In this document: positions 1-7,161 of the stretch, piece by piece | Numbering within the stretch: the stretch's first letter is position 1 | Layout: the number at the start of each line of letters is the position of its first letter | Assembly (NCBI GenBank): GCA_900766825.1 | Contig: CAAFWU010000089.1 | Coordinates: 1 to 26,173, forward strand | Reading direction: 5' to 3' | Length of the DNA: 26,173 nucleotides | Source: Bacteroidales bacterium | GTDB lineage: Bacteria; Bacteroidota; Bacteroidia; Bacteroidales; Marinilabiliaceae | Position numbers and translations under genes: made by a program | Notes under the pieces: model-generated | What the model was told of the DNA's origin: nothing | Seen by the model: only the letters and a program-made list of their open reading frames with translations | Database searches by the model: none

Positions 1-918
1 AACCCACTCATCTTTATCATGGTCGAGCGAAATGCCCGCAACTTCGAGACCTTTGCCTCCAAACTTGTCATAGACCTCCACAATGGTTTGGTTGCTCTTG
101 CGACTGTCTGGGTCCCAAGAGGCCCAGAACTCCAACATGACCACGCTGCCGTGGAGCGAACTTAGTTGCAGAGTGTCGCCAAACTCGTTGAGGAGTTTGA
201 AGTCGGGCGCAGCACAACCCACGGCCACATTGGAGAGGGCTTGATTGAGCACACGCTTTTGCGCCACAATATTGGTAAGGAACTGAACGTACTTGTGCGA
301 GGGATTCTTATGTTGGAAGGCGGCCAAGAACTGCTCAACCTGTTCGAAGGAGAAGAGATCCAGGGAGTTGAAGAGTACGAATGGAGCCACGGGGGACTCT
401 GATTTGTCTGCAATCTGTTTGGCCAAATAGTCCACTTGGGCATCTTTGATGCTCTGCACTTCAGCCAAGAGGTCCTCTTTTTTGTCCACATCGTTACCAA
501 GAGCAGCAATTTGAGCATGGAGCCTAGCCAGACGATCCATATCGGGAATGCCAATCATGAGGTTGTGCATCTCGTCATGGTAATGTGACCCGCGGACGGT
601 AATATCCTCGGGGCGAAGTGCGTTGCCCGACATTATTACATTATCGTTTGCGGCAAAAAGGTGCAGGTTTTGGTTTCCTACGCTAAGTACGAAGCATTCG
701 GGCTGGTCCACCACCAAACTCTTGTCGAAAAGGAAATGCCCATGCTCCACCACTGCCGTGTCAATTTTTTGCCACGAGAGAGAGCTGTCGAGGACCGAGA
801 GATAGATAGGGCCATCGGCTAAATTGTCTATGTTTCCTTCAATGCGCAAAGAGTTGCGCTGGCACGAAACCAACGCAACCGATGCCAAGAAGAGAGCCAC
901 AGGAAGTGCTATCTTCAT
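1..918 (-). CDS. TlpA-like thioredoxin-fold lipoprotein lacking the CxxC (3' end outside window)
   Basis: The frame is open for 306 residues from the ATG at 918-916 to the left edge, so the C-terminus is missing. The N-terminus is a lipoprotein signal with lipobox L-V-S-C (Cys19), predicting an envelope lipoprotein. Residues about 22-120 look like the DUF4369 beta-domain that often precedes TlpA folds in Bacteroidetes (R-I-E-G-N-I start). A helical linker follows, and from about residue 230 a TlpA/AhpC-type fold begins (A-P-D-F-K-L-L-N). At the position where active TlpA proteins have W-C-x-x-C the sequence reads W-A-S-W-D-P-D-S-R (residues 265-273), so both redox cysteines are absent (D269, S272). 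It is probably not a thiol oxidoreductase and may be a structural or binding relative. It starts 72 bases after the DUF1573 gene and is probably co-transcribed with it. The fold assignment is firm; the role is unknown. Confidence 0.85.
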   Translation of the reverse strand, partial: MKIALPVALFLASVALVSCQRNSLRIEGNIDNLADGPIYLSVLDSSLSWQKIDTAVVEHGHFLFDKSLVVDQPECFVLSVGNQNLHLFAANDNVIMSGNALRPEDITVRGSHYHDEMHNLMIGIPDMDRLARLHAQIAALGNDVDKKEDLLAEVQSIKDAQVDYLAKQIADKSESPVAPFVLFNSLDLFSFEQVEQFLAAFQHKNPSHKYVQFLTNIVAQKRVLNQALSNVAVGCAAPDFKLLNEFGDTLQLSSLHGSVVMLEFWASWDPDSRKSNQTIVEVYDKFGGKGLEVAGISLDHDKDEWV

Positions 919-990
919 TGTGTGGTGAGAGTTTAAGTTATGAAAACAAAGCAGTTATATGGAGAAATAGGAAGTTATGTTATTTTCTTC

Positions 991-2076
991 CTATTTCTTA
1001 AGTTCGGCTCCAGCAACCATGATGGTGCTAGTGATGCGGAGCAAAACATTGGACTTTTTAGGGTCGTTGGTGATGACAGTGATTGTTTTGCTTTGGCGAC
1101 CAGACTTGCCACGGGGGTCGAAAGTGACGTGGATTTTAGTGGACTCACCCTTGGCCAAAACGGTCTTTTCGGGAGCTACAGCGGTGCAACCACACGAAGC
1201 TTTGACTTTGCGGATAATGAGGTTTTGCTTGCCCTCGTTGGTGACAACAAAATCGGTCTCTACCTTTTCGGTCTGAGCAATCTCTCCAAAGTCGTGAGAA
1301 ATTTCATTGACTTTGAACTGAGGGGCTTCATCAGGGTCAACTTCGGAGAAATCCTCCTCGATGGATGCACTGATGGTAATCTGGTTTTTGAATTGGCGGG
1401 TACCATCGAAAGAGACCCAGATGCGGTCGGTCACGTAGCCCCAGTCATTCTTCTGCGAGGCATCGTATGATACAACGAACTGACCCTTTTCGCCAGCCTT
1501 GATAATGGCGGGTTGCGAGGCTATCTTGATGTGCTGAGGCACATTGAAGAACGAAGGCTTGAGGTCGATGGACGAAAGGTTTATGACTTCGAGCGTCTCG
1601 GTCTTTTGCGAAAACTGCGTCATTTGTGCAAAGGGGACGTGGCTGTTGGCCAGTCGGAGGCTGTCCATGACAACGGGATAGGTCTCCTCGATTGTCTTGG
1701 GTCTTTGGAGCACCTTGCCAGTGATGCGGAGTGTGACTTGAGGCACAGCGGCGTTGGAGATCACCGATATTGTTTTATTGAAGGTGCCAGGGCGGTTGGC
1801 GGGGTTGAAGGTGACCGAAATGTTGCCCTTCTCGTTGGGACGGATGGGCTTGCGAGTCCACTCGGGTGTAGTGCAACCGCAAGATGCTGTGACATTGCTA
1901 ATGACCAAGGGCACAGAGCCTGTGTTGGTAAATTCAAAATTGTGGGTTACAGAACCCTCTTTCTCCTGAATCTCACCAAAATCATGGTTTGTGTTCTCAA
2001 ATTTAATAGTTGGCTTCTGTGCAAAAGCAACAACGCAGAGAAGCAAAGCAAGAGAGAATGATATAATTTTTTTCAT
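991..2076 (-). CDS. DUF1573 protein with two repeat domains, secreted
   Basis: This is a 361-residue protein from the ATG at 2076-2074. A longer frame to 2109 exists, but it would put the start upstream of a good -7 promoter box at 2098-2105, and the chosen start begins directly with a signal peptide (M-K-K-I-I-S-F, hydrophobic core, cleavage after about Ala19). Two DUF1573 (ASH-like immunoglobulin-fold) domains are visible. Each has an H-D-F-G-E-I motif (residues 31-36 and again near 260) and an A-S-C-G-C-T motif (Cys66/Cys68 and Cys295/Cys297). A linker of about 130 residues between them resembles another beta-rich domain. Such proteins are common in the Bacteroidetes periplasm or outer membrane and have no established function. 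The paired C-G-C motifs may bind a metal or form a disulfide, which is inference. It precedes the TlpA-like gene by 72 bases. Confidence 0.88.
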   Translation of the reverse strand: MKKIISFSLALLLCVVAFAQKPTIKFENTNHDFGEIQEKEGSVTHNFEFTNTGSVPLVISNVTASCGCTTPEWTRKPIRPNEKGNISVTFNPANRPGTFNKTISVISNAAVPQVTLRITGKVLQRPKTIEETYPVVMDSLRLANSHVPFAQMTQFSQKTETLEVINLSSIDLKPSFFNVPQHIKIASQPAIIKAGEKGQFVVSYDASQKNDWGYVTDRIWVSFDGTRQFKNQITISASIEEDFSEVDPDEAPQFKVNEISHDFGEIAQTEKVETDFVVTNEGKQNLIIRKVKASCGCTAVAPEKTVLAKGESTKIHVTFDPRGKSGRQSKTITVITNDPKKSNVLLRITSTIMVAGAELKK

Positions 2077-2097
2077 CACAGATGACTTTATATTGTT

Positions 2098-2105
2098 CAA
2101 AGTTA
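2098..2105 (-). promoter_or_regulatory. Putative Bacteroidetes -7 box for DUF1573 gene
   Basis: Read on the minus strand the bases are TAACTTTG, an exact match to TAnnTTTG. A TTG lies 21 bases upstream as a candidate -33 element. Transcription would begin around 2091, giving a leader of about 15 bases before the ATG at 2076. This supports the shorter start of the gene. Assigned from consensus only. Confidence 0.5.
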
Positions 2106-2365
2106 ACAAAATAATCGAACGTAGTGCAATTGAAAGAGCGCAAGTGCAAGATATTTGCCCAAGTTTTCTAAAAAATGCATCTTATTAGGCCAAGACAAAG
2201 AGAGAAACCTCCCTTTGCAAGGCAAATGATTTGGAGTAATAAAATACCAACCAATGTTTTTAACCACAGAGCACAAACCGTGCCACACGATGCCATTGAT
2301 GTATTAAAAGCAACTATGGAAAACTTTTCCCCCACCCCTCCCTTTGGGTGCAGACAGCAGTTCTG

Positions 2366-3061
2366 TTAGAAATCGATGTCGGGTTCGGGTTCTGTCAGAA
2401 GGGCTCGGCGCAAGAATGCACAGAGGGGCACGCTGGCCCTAATGCAAGCGACCAAACGGTTGGCGAAGTCGGGGGATAGAACTTGCTCATCGGTAAAGTG
2501 CGCCTCGGAACTAAAAGCTTTGTACTTAAGCAGATATTGGTACTGAGGATCGCACGTAAAGCCTCGTGGCAAGGTTTTGAGTTTGTCGTGTTCGGAGAGC
2601 GAAACGTGGCTCAAGAAAGCGGGGTCGTTAACGATGCTGTGTATGTCCTCGGGAAAGTTGGCCACCTCGGTTCGCAGCCTCTTGAGACCCTCGGGGTCCA
2701 GACAGTAGACTCCAGCACCAAAGACGGTGGCGCCATTGGGCTGAACGTGAAAATAATAGCCAGGGAGGAGGCTGTTTTTGCCATTTGGGGCAATGAAAAC
2801 ACAGAGGTGACGTTTGTAGGGGCTTTTGTCGGGCGAGAAACGAACGTCTCTATTAATGCGGTAGATACACTTCTTGATATCCTGCTCACCGAGGGCTGGG
2901 TCGAGCGTTCCCACTTGCTGATTAAAGAATTGGGCAAAAGAGAGAAATGCACCTCGGGCTTGCTCATAGAAGGCACGGTGGGCATCGAACCATGGCTTGT
3001 TGTTGTTGGCAGCCAATTGGTTGAGGAAATCAAAAATAATTGGGTCTACTTGTTTTGACAT
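2366..3061 (-). CDS. DUF2461 family protein (TIGR02453-like)
   Basis: This is a 231-residue soluble protein without a signal peptide. It matches the DUF2461 pattern: an N-terminal helix followed by N-N-K-P-W-F (residues 20-25), then I-Y-R-I-N-R-D-V-R-F-S-P-D-K-S-P-Y-K in the middle (I66 to about 83), then G-Y-Y-F-H-V-Q-P-N-G and a G-A-G-V-Y stretch. The length is typical of the family. The conserved R-D-R-F-S-D-K-P-Y-K block suggests a nucleotide or phosphate-binding site, but no biochemical function is established. The start at 3061-3059 is the only methionine before the conserved region. It appears to be a single-gene unit with its own -7 box at 3114-3121. The nearest upstream gene (TolC-like) is closed off by a terminator. 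Family call is firm; the role is unknown. Confidence 0.87.
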   Translation of the reverse strand: MSKQVDPIIFDFLNQLAANNNKPWFDAHRAFYEQARGAFLSFAQFFNQQVGTLDPALGEQDIKKCIYRINRDVRFSPDKSPYKRHLCVFIAPNGKNSLLPGYYFHVQPNGATVFGAGVYCLDPEGLKRLRTEVANFPEDIHSIVNDPAFLSHVSLSEHDKLKTLPRGFTCDPQYQYLLKYKAFSSEAHFTDEQVLSPDFANRLVACIRASVPLCAFLRRALLTEPEPDIDF

Positions 3062-3113
3062 CAGAGATGTGCTGTTTTTTTTGATTCTATATAAGGGTGG
3101 TGTAAACCAAAGG

Positions 3114-3121
3114 CAAAGATA
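3114..3121 (-). promoter_or_regulatory. Putative -7 box for DUF2461 gene, abutting the TolC terminator
   Basis: On the minus strand the bases are TATCTTTG, matching TAnnTTTG, 53 bases before the ATG at 3061. The surrounding 12 bases (GGCAAAGATAAC on the plus strand) recur exactly at the promoter of the DUF5106/TlpA gene (18187-18198). No convincing -33 element is seen, since that region is occupied by the terminator hairpin at 3128-3159. Confidence 0.48.
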
Positions 3122-3159
3122 ACAAAAACCGCGGTGATGGATGGGACATCAACCGCGGT
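3121..3159 (-). terminator. Rho-independent terminator of the TolC-family gene
   Basis: The arms 3128-3139 and 3147-3159 pair (ACCGCGGTGATG with CATCAACCGCGGT, one bulged base), with a 7-base loop. On the minus strand the hairpin is followed by a run of five U (complement of 3124-3128). It lies 40 bases after the TolC-like stop codon. Confidence 0.8.
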
Positions 3160-3198
3160 AAAAATGGTAAAAATGAGAGAGGGGGTTACACAGCAAAA

Positions 3199-4626
3199 TT
3201 AATGCACAAGAGTACCATAGGCTTTGTTGAGTTCCACCTTGGCCAGATAGAGGTCGAAGTTTGCCTGAACCTTGGTGGCCATGGCTTTTTGCCAGAGGAC
3301 TTGCGACTCCAGATGGTCGGTAAGGGTCTCATAGCCATTGGCGTACATGCTTTTTGATGCCCTCATATTTTCGGCTGCTTGGTCGAGGGCACGAGACGCC
3401 ACCTCGAGTTCTTTTTGGGCTTCGGCAAGTGCATTAAGAGCCTGCTGCTGCTGAAGCTGCATCTTCTCGGTTAGGTCAAGTTGCTCGTAGCGGGCCTGCT
3501 GAGCCTGACACTTGGCAGCCTTGACCTTGCCTCCACTTTTGCCAAAGTTGAAGATGGGTATTTTGACGGTAAGCAGTGCGGTGAAGTCGCCACCATTGAA
3601 GACAGGATCGTCGTTGATTTCGATGGCACGGACGTAGTCGTATGAGAGGGCTGCGGCCACATTGGGCAGCATGTCGGCCCGCTCCACTTTGGATTTGGCG
3701 TCGGCGATCTCTACCTTCTTGGCCAGCATGATGGCTTCGGGACGTTGGTCGATGGAGCCTTCGACGACTTGAAGGTCGGGGTATTGGTCGGTCACGTCGA
3801 TGTCGGAATCGAGGGGGAGACCAATGATGTGGCAGAGGTTCATTTTGGCCAGCACAATGGCATTGGCTGCCTTCTGCATCTGGAGTTCACTTTCGTTGAG
3901 TTTAACTTGAACTTTTAGGACGTCGTTGCCCGTTTTCATTCCCTGATTTTTTGCCTTATTGACGTTGTCGAGCAGTTCGAGGAGGACCTGATTATAGAGG
4001 ACAGCAACCTTTTGCATCTCCTTTGCTTTGACCACAAGAGCAAAGGCTTTGTCGGTCTGCTCCATGACGCTAACTTTTGTTAGGGTCTCGTTTTGCTCCG
4101 ATGCCTCGACGGAGAGTTGGGCAATTTTGGAAGCGTTGGCAATTTTGCCTCCCATATAGATAGGCTGCTTGACAGAAACGCCAGCCACAAGAACGGGGCC
4201 TGCATCTATGTCGAGGGGCATACTGAAGCCAGGGAAGTAGGCCCAGGAGCCAGCAAATTTCTGCGCAAAGTCGGCTTTGTCCGCCAAATTGACCGTCTGG
4301 GCTGCATAGCCATTGGCAGGATCGCCCTTGATGACAGGTAGGTTTTGTTCACCAATTGCCACCTCCTCATCGGCTCCCATGGTGGTTATTGCACCAATTA
4401 CATTGACCTCGACCGTGGGAAAATAGTTTGCCTTATAGCTACGCTGGGTTTGCTGGGCACCTTGAGTTTGCTGGGCGGCAGCCTTGATTTCCAAATTGTT
4501 ATCGATGGCCATTTGATGACACTCTTCGATGGAGAGCACGCGCTGGGCACAAATGAATGTGGTGTGAACAGTGGCGAGGAGTGTGGAGATACAGAGCGTG
4601 AAGAATATGTGAGTTGAACTATTCAT
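3199..4626 (-). CDS. TolC-family outer-membrane efflux protein
   Basis: This is a 475-residue protein with a signal peptide (about 1-28, ending C-A-Q) followed by the outer-membrane factor fold. The first periplasmic helix starts L-S-I-E-E-C-H-Q-M-A-I-D-N-N, the classical entry of the OEP domain, and a second OEP repeat begins around residue 295. Long Gln/Ala-rich helices typical of the periplasmic barrel fill the C-terminal third. A loop of roughly 75 residues (about 83-160) between the first helix and the Y-M-G-G-K-I strand is somewhat long for the family. Trimeric TolC proteins serve as exit ducts for RND, ABC or MFS exporters. Here no membrane-fusion protein or pump is next to it, and it has its own terminator, so its partner is unknown. 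The MMPL exporter at 7162-9672 is on the same strand but separated by a terminator. Confidence 0.92.
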   Translation of the reverse strand: MNSSTHIFFTLCISTLLATVHTTFICAQRVLSIEECHQMAIDNNLEIKAAAQQTQGAQQTQRSYKANYFPTVEVNVIGAITTMGADEEVAIGEQNLPVIKGDPANGYAAQTVNLADKADFAQKFAGSWAYFPGFSMPLDIDAGPVLVAGVSVKQPIYMGGKIANASKIAQLSVEASEQNETLTKVSVMEQTDKAFALVVKAKEMQKVAVLYNQVLLELLDNVNKAKNQGMKTGNDVLKVQVKLNESELQMQKAANAIVLAKMNLCHIIGLPLDSDIDVTDQYPDLQVVEGSIDQRPEAIMLAKKVEIADAKSKVERADMLPNVAAALSYDYVRAIEINDDPVFNGGDFTALLTVKIPIFNFGKSGGKVKAAKCQAQQARYEQLDLTEKMQLQQQQALNALAEAQKELEVASRALDQAAENMRASKSMYANGYETLTDHLESQVLWQKAMATKVQANFDLYLAKVELNKAYGTLVH

Positions 4627-4965
4627 GGCAATGTGCAGTATGAGGGCGAAATTCTACTTTAAAACTAATTTGTTATAAACATAATGGTTAACAAACATGG
4701 TTTGAATACAACGTATCGGCATGTTGGTTTAGCAAATGTAATACTTTTATTCAATGCAAATTACACAACTGATAAGAATGAACGAAAGAAAAAATTTTCT
4801 TTTCTTTTAAGATAAATAAGGCAAGACTAATTGGAGATTTTCAACACCCAACGATACAATAGAGATAGGCATTACAAAGAGACCAATGAATAAGAAACAA
4901 AAAATCCACCTCTGGGCAGAGTCCAAAGGTGGATTATGAACCAAAACTATGCTAAAGGGAAAAAC
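4627..4965. other. Intergenic, 339 bases
   Basis: This is an AT-rich spacer between the TolC-like gene and the LolA-like gene. It contains the LolA terminator (4896-4935). No TAnnTTTG box was found in front of the TolC-like gene, and no convincing small gene. Confidence 0.7.
4896..4935 (-). terminator. Rho-independent terminator of the LolA-containing operon
   Basis: Perfect 9-bp arms AATCCACCT (4903-4911) and AGGTGGATT (4927-4935) enclose a 15-base loop. On the minus strand the hairpin is followed by a U-rich tract (complement of 4896-4904). It begins about 30 bases after the LolA-like stop codon. Confidence 0.82.
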
Positions 4966-5604
4966 TTATTTCTTTTTCTTGGGATTGGCGTGCTGAAAAA
5001 CAGAACTGTCAATCTTGCTGCCCTTAGTTTTTGTTCCAAGTTCGTAGATGGTGTAGCTGCCGTCCTTCTCGATGAGGTTGAGGCTTACGAGGCTGAAGTC
5101 GGTCTTGTCGTAGGTGAGCTCGATGCTATTGACCTCGCTGCGACCAACCTTCAGTTCTGAACTGATTTTGAAAACGATATTTTTGCCTTGAACCTTGCCC
5201 GACTTGAGGGTGCCATCGATTGAAGAAACGAGACCACGAACACAAGCAATGAGGGTTTCTGAGAGTTCCTCGACATGGCGGTTGCCCGAACGAAGGGTAC
5301 GAGCCTTGCCCCCCACGGTGAGTGAAACATTGTCGGCTGTAATGACGAAGTTTTCACCGTTGTCGTACTTCATGCTCAAGTTGTCGGGGTTCGAGAAATA
5401 GAAGGTACCCTTTTCGGAGACAACGTCATTGAGAGCAGCCATCTTAGTCTTGCGAACAAAAGAGCACTGCATGGTGGTGAGTTTTTCGTTGGCTTTCTGC
5501 ACCTTGGCAACGTACTCGTTGGAGTTTGCACCTTTGAGTTCAGCGTTGGCGTTGAAGCAGAAGCAGAGAGCAGCCGCAGTGGCGGCGAATGCCAAAATTT
5601 TCAT
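4966..5604 (-). CDS. LolA-like periplasmic lipoprotein/lipid carrier
   Basis: This is a 212-residue protein with a Sec signal peptide (cleavage after A-N-A, residue 21) and a LolA/LolB-type half-barrel: M-Q-C-S-F-V-R-K-T near 45, then G-T-F-Y-F-S-N-P-D-N-L-S-M-K-Y, the hallmark block of outer-membrane lipoprotein carrier proteins. Length is close to E. coli LolA (about 200). It ends in a Lys-rich tail. It starts only 17 bases after the FAD oxidoreductase and follows the exporter. That is the arrangement of the dedicated LolA paralogues found in Bacteroidetes aryl-polyene/flexirubin-like clusters, where it is thought to carry the lipid product across the periplasm. It is therefore more likely a pathway-specific paralogue than the housekeeping LolA. 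The fold is confident; the cargo is inference. Confidence 0.85.
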   Translation of the reverse strand: MKILAFAATAAALCFCFNANAELKGANSNEYVAKVQKANEKLTTMQCSFVRKTKMAALNDVVSEKGTFYFSNPDNLSMKYDNGENFVITADNVSLTVGGKARTLRSGNRHVEELSETLIACVRGLVSSIDGTLKSGKVQGKNIVFKISSELKVGRSEVNSIELTYDKTDFSLVSLNLIEKDGSYTIYELGTKTKGSKIDSSVFQHANPKKKK

Positions 5605-5621
5605 AGTGTCAACTTATTTTC

Positions 5622-7133
5622 CTATTTATTAAAACCGCCTCGTTGGAGTTCGCTCAAGACTTGTGGCATGCCCAGAAGTTCGGCACATGTGAATATGGAT
5701 GTCATTGAGGTTCCCAAAATGCCATGCAAGTTGAGACTCTGACCTGTGAGGAAGAGATTTGCAACTGGAGTTTTTGGGGTGAGCACGGTTAACATAACAT
5801 TGTTGAAGTCTTTGCGAATGCCATAGGCCGAGCCACAAGAAGTTGCGGTATAGTCGGCATAGGTAAGTGGGGTGCTAATCCACTTAGACTCAATGGCCTC
5901 GGACAAATTGGGAATCTTGGTTCTTGCCAGATCGATACAATGCTGAGCCACCGTCTCCTTGAGGGCAACATAGTCATTTCCTCTACTACCAACTTTCGTG
6001 CCAAACCATGGTTGCACATCGGACCAATTCATGGGAGTGAGCAGGTCTACATGAGTTGCGAAGTTCCCACCATCTGTTGGAGGAGGGAAACTTATCATCA
6101 TGGCCTTCACAGCATGGCTTGGGTCGGGAGTGGTATGCAGGTTCCAGACATCGGGCTGTGTATAGACGTAGATATTTTTGTTCTGATAGGGAACAGTGTT
6201 TGGCTTGAGGGCGATGTTTACTGTGAGCATGCCAAAGGTGTTCTCAAGATTGGTCATGCGTTTTGCAAAGACCTTGCGGACCAAGCCAGCATCTAGCAGC
6301 AATTGTGCAACAACGGCAGGGTGCATACTTGCCACAAAGGCATCGGCCTCGAAACGCCTCTCACCATTGTTGACCACCACAGCTTTTACGGCACCGCCCT
6401 CGCCTTCGAGAGACGTTACGCGGCTATTAGTGAGGACCTTGCCGCCCATATCCTCTATCTTTTGGGCCAAGAGTTTGGCAATTTGCATACCTCCGCCAGC
6501 CAAACGATAGGCACTTTGGATGAAGGTGCTGTTGATTTGGGCGTAGACGTAGAGGGGGAGTTTATCGGGGTTGAGCTCCATTTTGAGGGAGGCTCCCGAA
6601 ACAACGTCGATAAGTTTGGGGTTGGATATGGTCTCCTTAAGGAAACCGTAGGCCGAACGGGCAAAGAGCGAAGTCTGGTAGACATCGACTTCGGAGCGGG
6701 GCTCGAAGCTATGGACAATATTGTCGCCTACCTGACGAAGAATGTCGACATATTTGCGCAGTTCAGCCTCATTGTCGGGGAATCGTTCTGCTAAAGACGA
6801 AACGAAATTGTCGTAGCCTTGAGCAAAAGGAAAACTCTCATTTTCAATAACAACCTCGTCGAAGCAATTCTGATCCATCTTGCGCCAAGGCAAATCCAGA
6901 AGCCCAAAGTAGCTGAAGAGTTTGTTGAGCATCTGCCCCTCGTCCAGTCCGCCAACATAGTGGAAACCAGTGTCGAAGGAGTGAGCACCTCGGCGAAACA
7001 TTTGCAGACAGCCGCCCAAAAGGAGTCCGCTTTCGAGCACAAGGACGCGCTTGCCTGTACTTTGCAAGATATAGGCGCACTCTAAGCCACCAAGACCAGC
7101 GCCAATGACAATGACATCGTATTTATTTTCCAT
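5622..7133 (-). CDS. CrtI/phytoene-dehydrogenase-like FAD-dependent oxidoreductase
   Basis: This is a 503-residue protein with an N-terminal dinucleotide-binding motif V-I-V-I-G-A-G-L-G-G-L (residues 7-17) and the matching acidic residue E34 at the end of the second strand, which contacts the FAD ribose. The C-terminal CrtI signature N-L-F-L-T-G-Q-S-L-N-L-H-G-I (about 459-472) closes the flavin site. Length matches the carotenoid desaturase / retinol saturase group. The enzyme probably oxidises or reduces a polyunsaturated or acyl chain. It sits between the MMPL exporter (28 bases upstream) and the LolA-like carrier (17 bases downstream), so it is almost certainly co-transcribed. The context favours a polyene/lipid pathway rather than carotenoid synthesis, because no phytoene synthase gene is seen. 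Substrate is unknown. Confidence 0.87.
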   Translation of the reverse strand: MENKYDVIVIGAGLGGLECAYILQSTGKRVLVLESGLLLGGCLQMFRRGAHSFDTGFHYVGGLDEGQMLNKLFSYFGLLDLPWRKMDQNCFDEVVIENESFPFAQGYDNFVSSLAERFPDNEAELRKYVDILRQVGDNIVHSFEPRSEVDVYQTSLFARSAYGFLKETISNPKLIDVVSGASLKMELNPDKLPLYVYAQINSTFIQSAYRLAGGGMQIAKLLAQKIEDMGGKVLTNSRVTSLEGEGGAVKAVVVNNGERRFEADAFVASMHPAVVAQLLLDAGLVRKVFAKRMTNLENTFGMLTVNIALKPNTVPYQNKNIYVYTQPDVWNLHTTPDPSHAVKAMMISFPPPTDGGNFATHVDLLTPMNWSDVQPWFGTKVGSRGNDYVALKETVAQHCIDLARTKIPNLSEAIESKWISTPLTYADYTATSCGSAYGIRKDFNNVMLTVLTPKTPVANLFLTGQSLNLHGILGTSMTSIFTCAELLGMPQVLSELQRGGFNK

Positions 7134-7161
7134 GATGGGAACACAAAGCTAAGTCACTGAA

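Noticed and set aside
940..1470. 176-codon plus-strand frame antisense to the DUF1573 gene
   Set aside because: It mirrors a strong DUF1573 gene with a signal peptide and duplicated domain, so it is a shadow.
5622..7133. Carotenoid phytoene desaturase
   Set aside because: No phytoene synthase, lycopene cyclase or isoprenoid gene is nearby, and the neighbours are a KS, ACP and lipid export proteins, so only CrtI-like is claimed.
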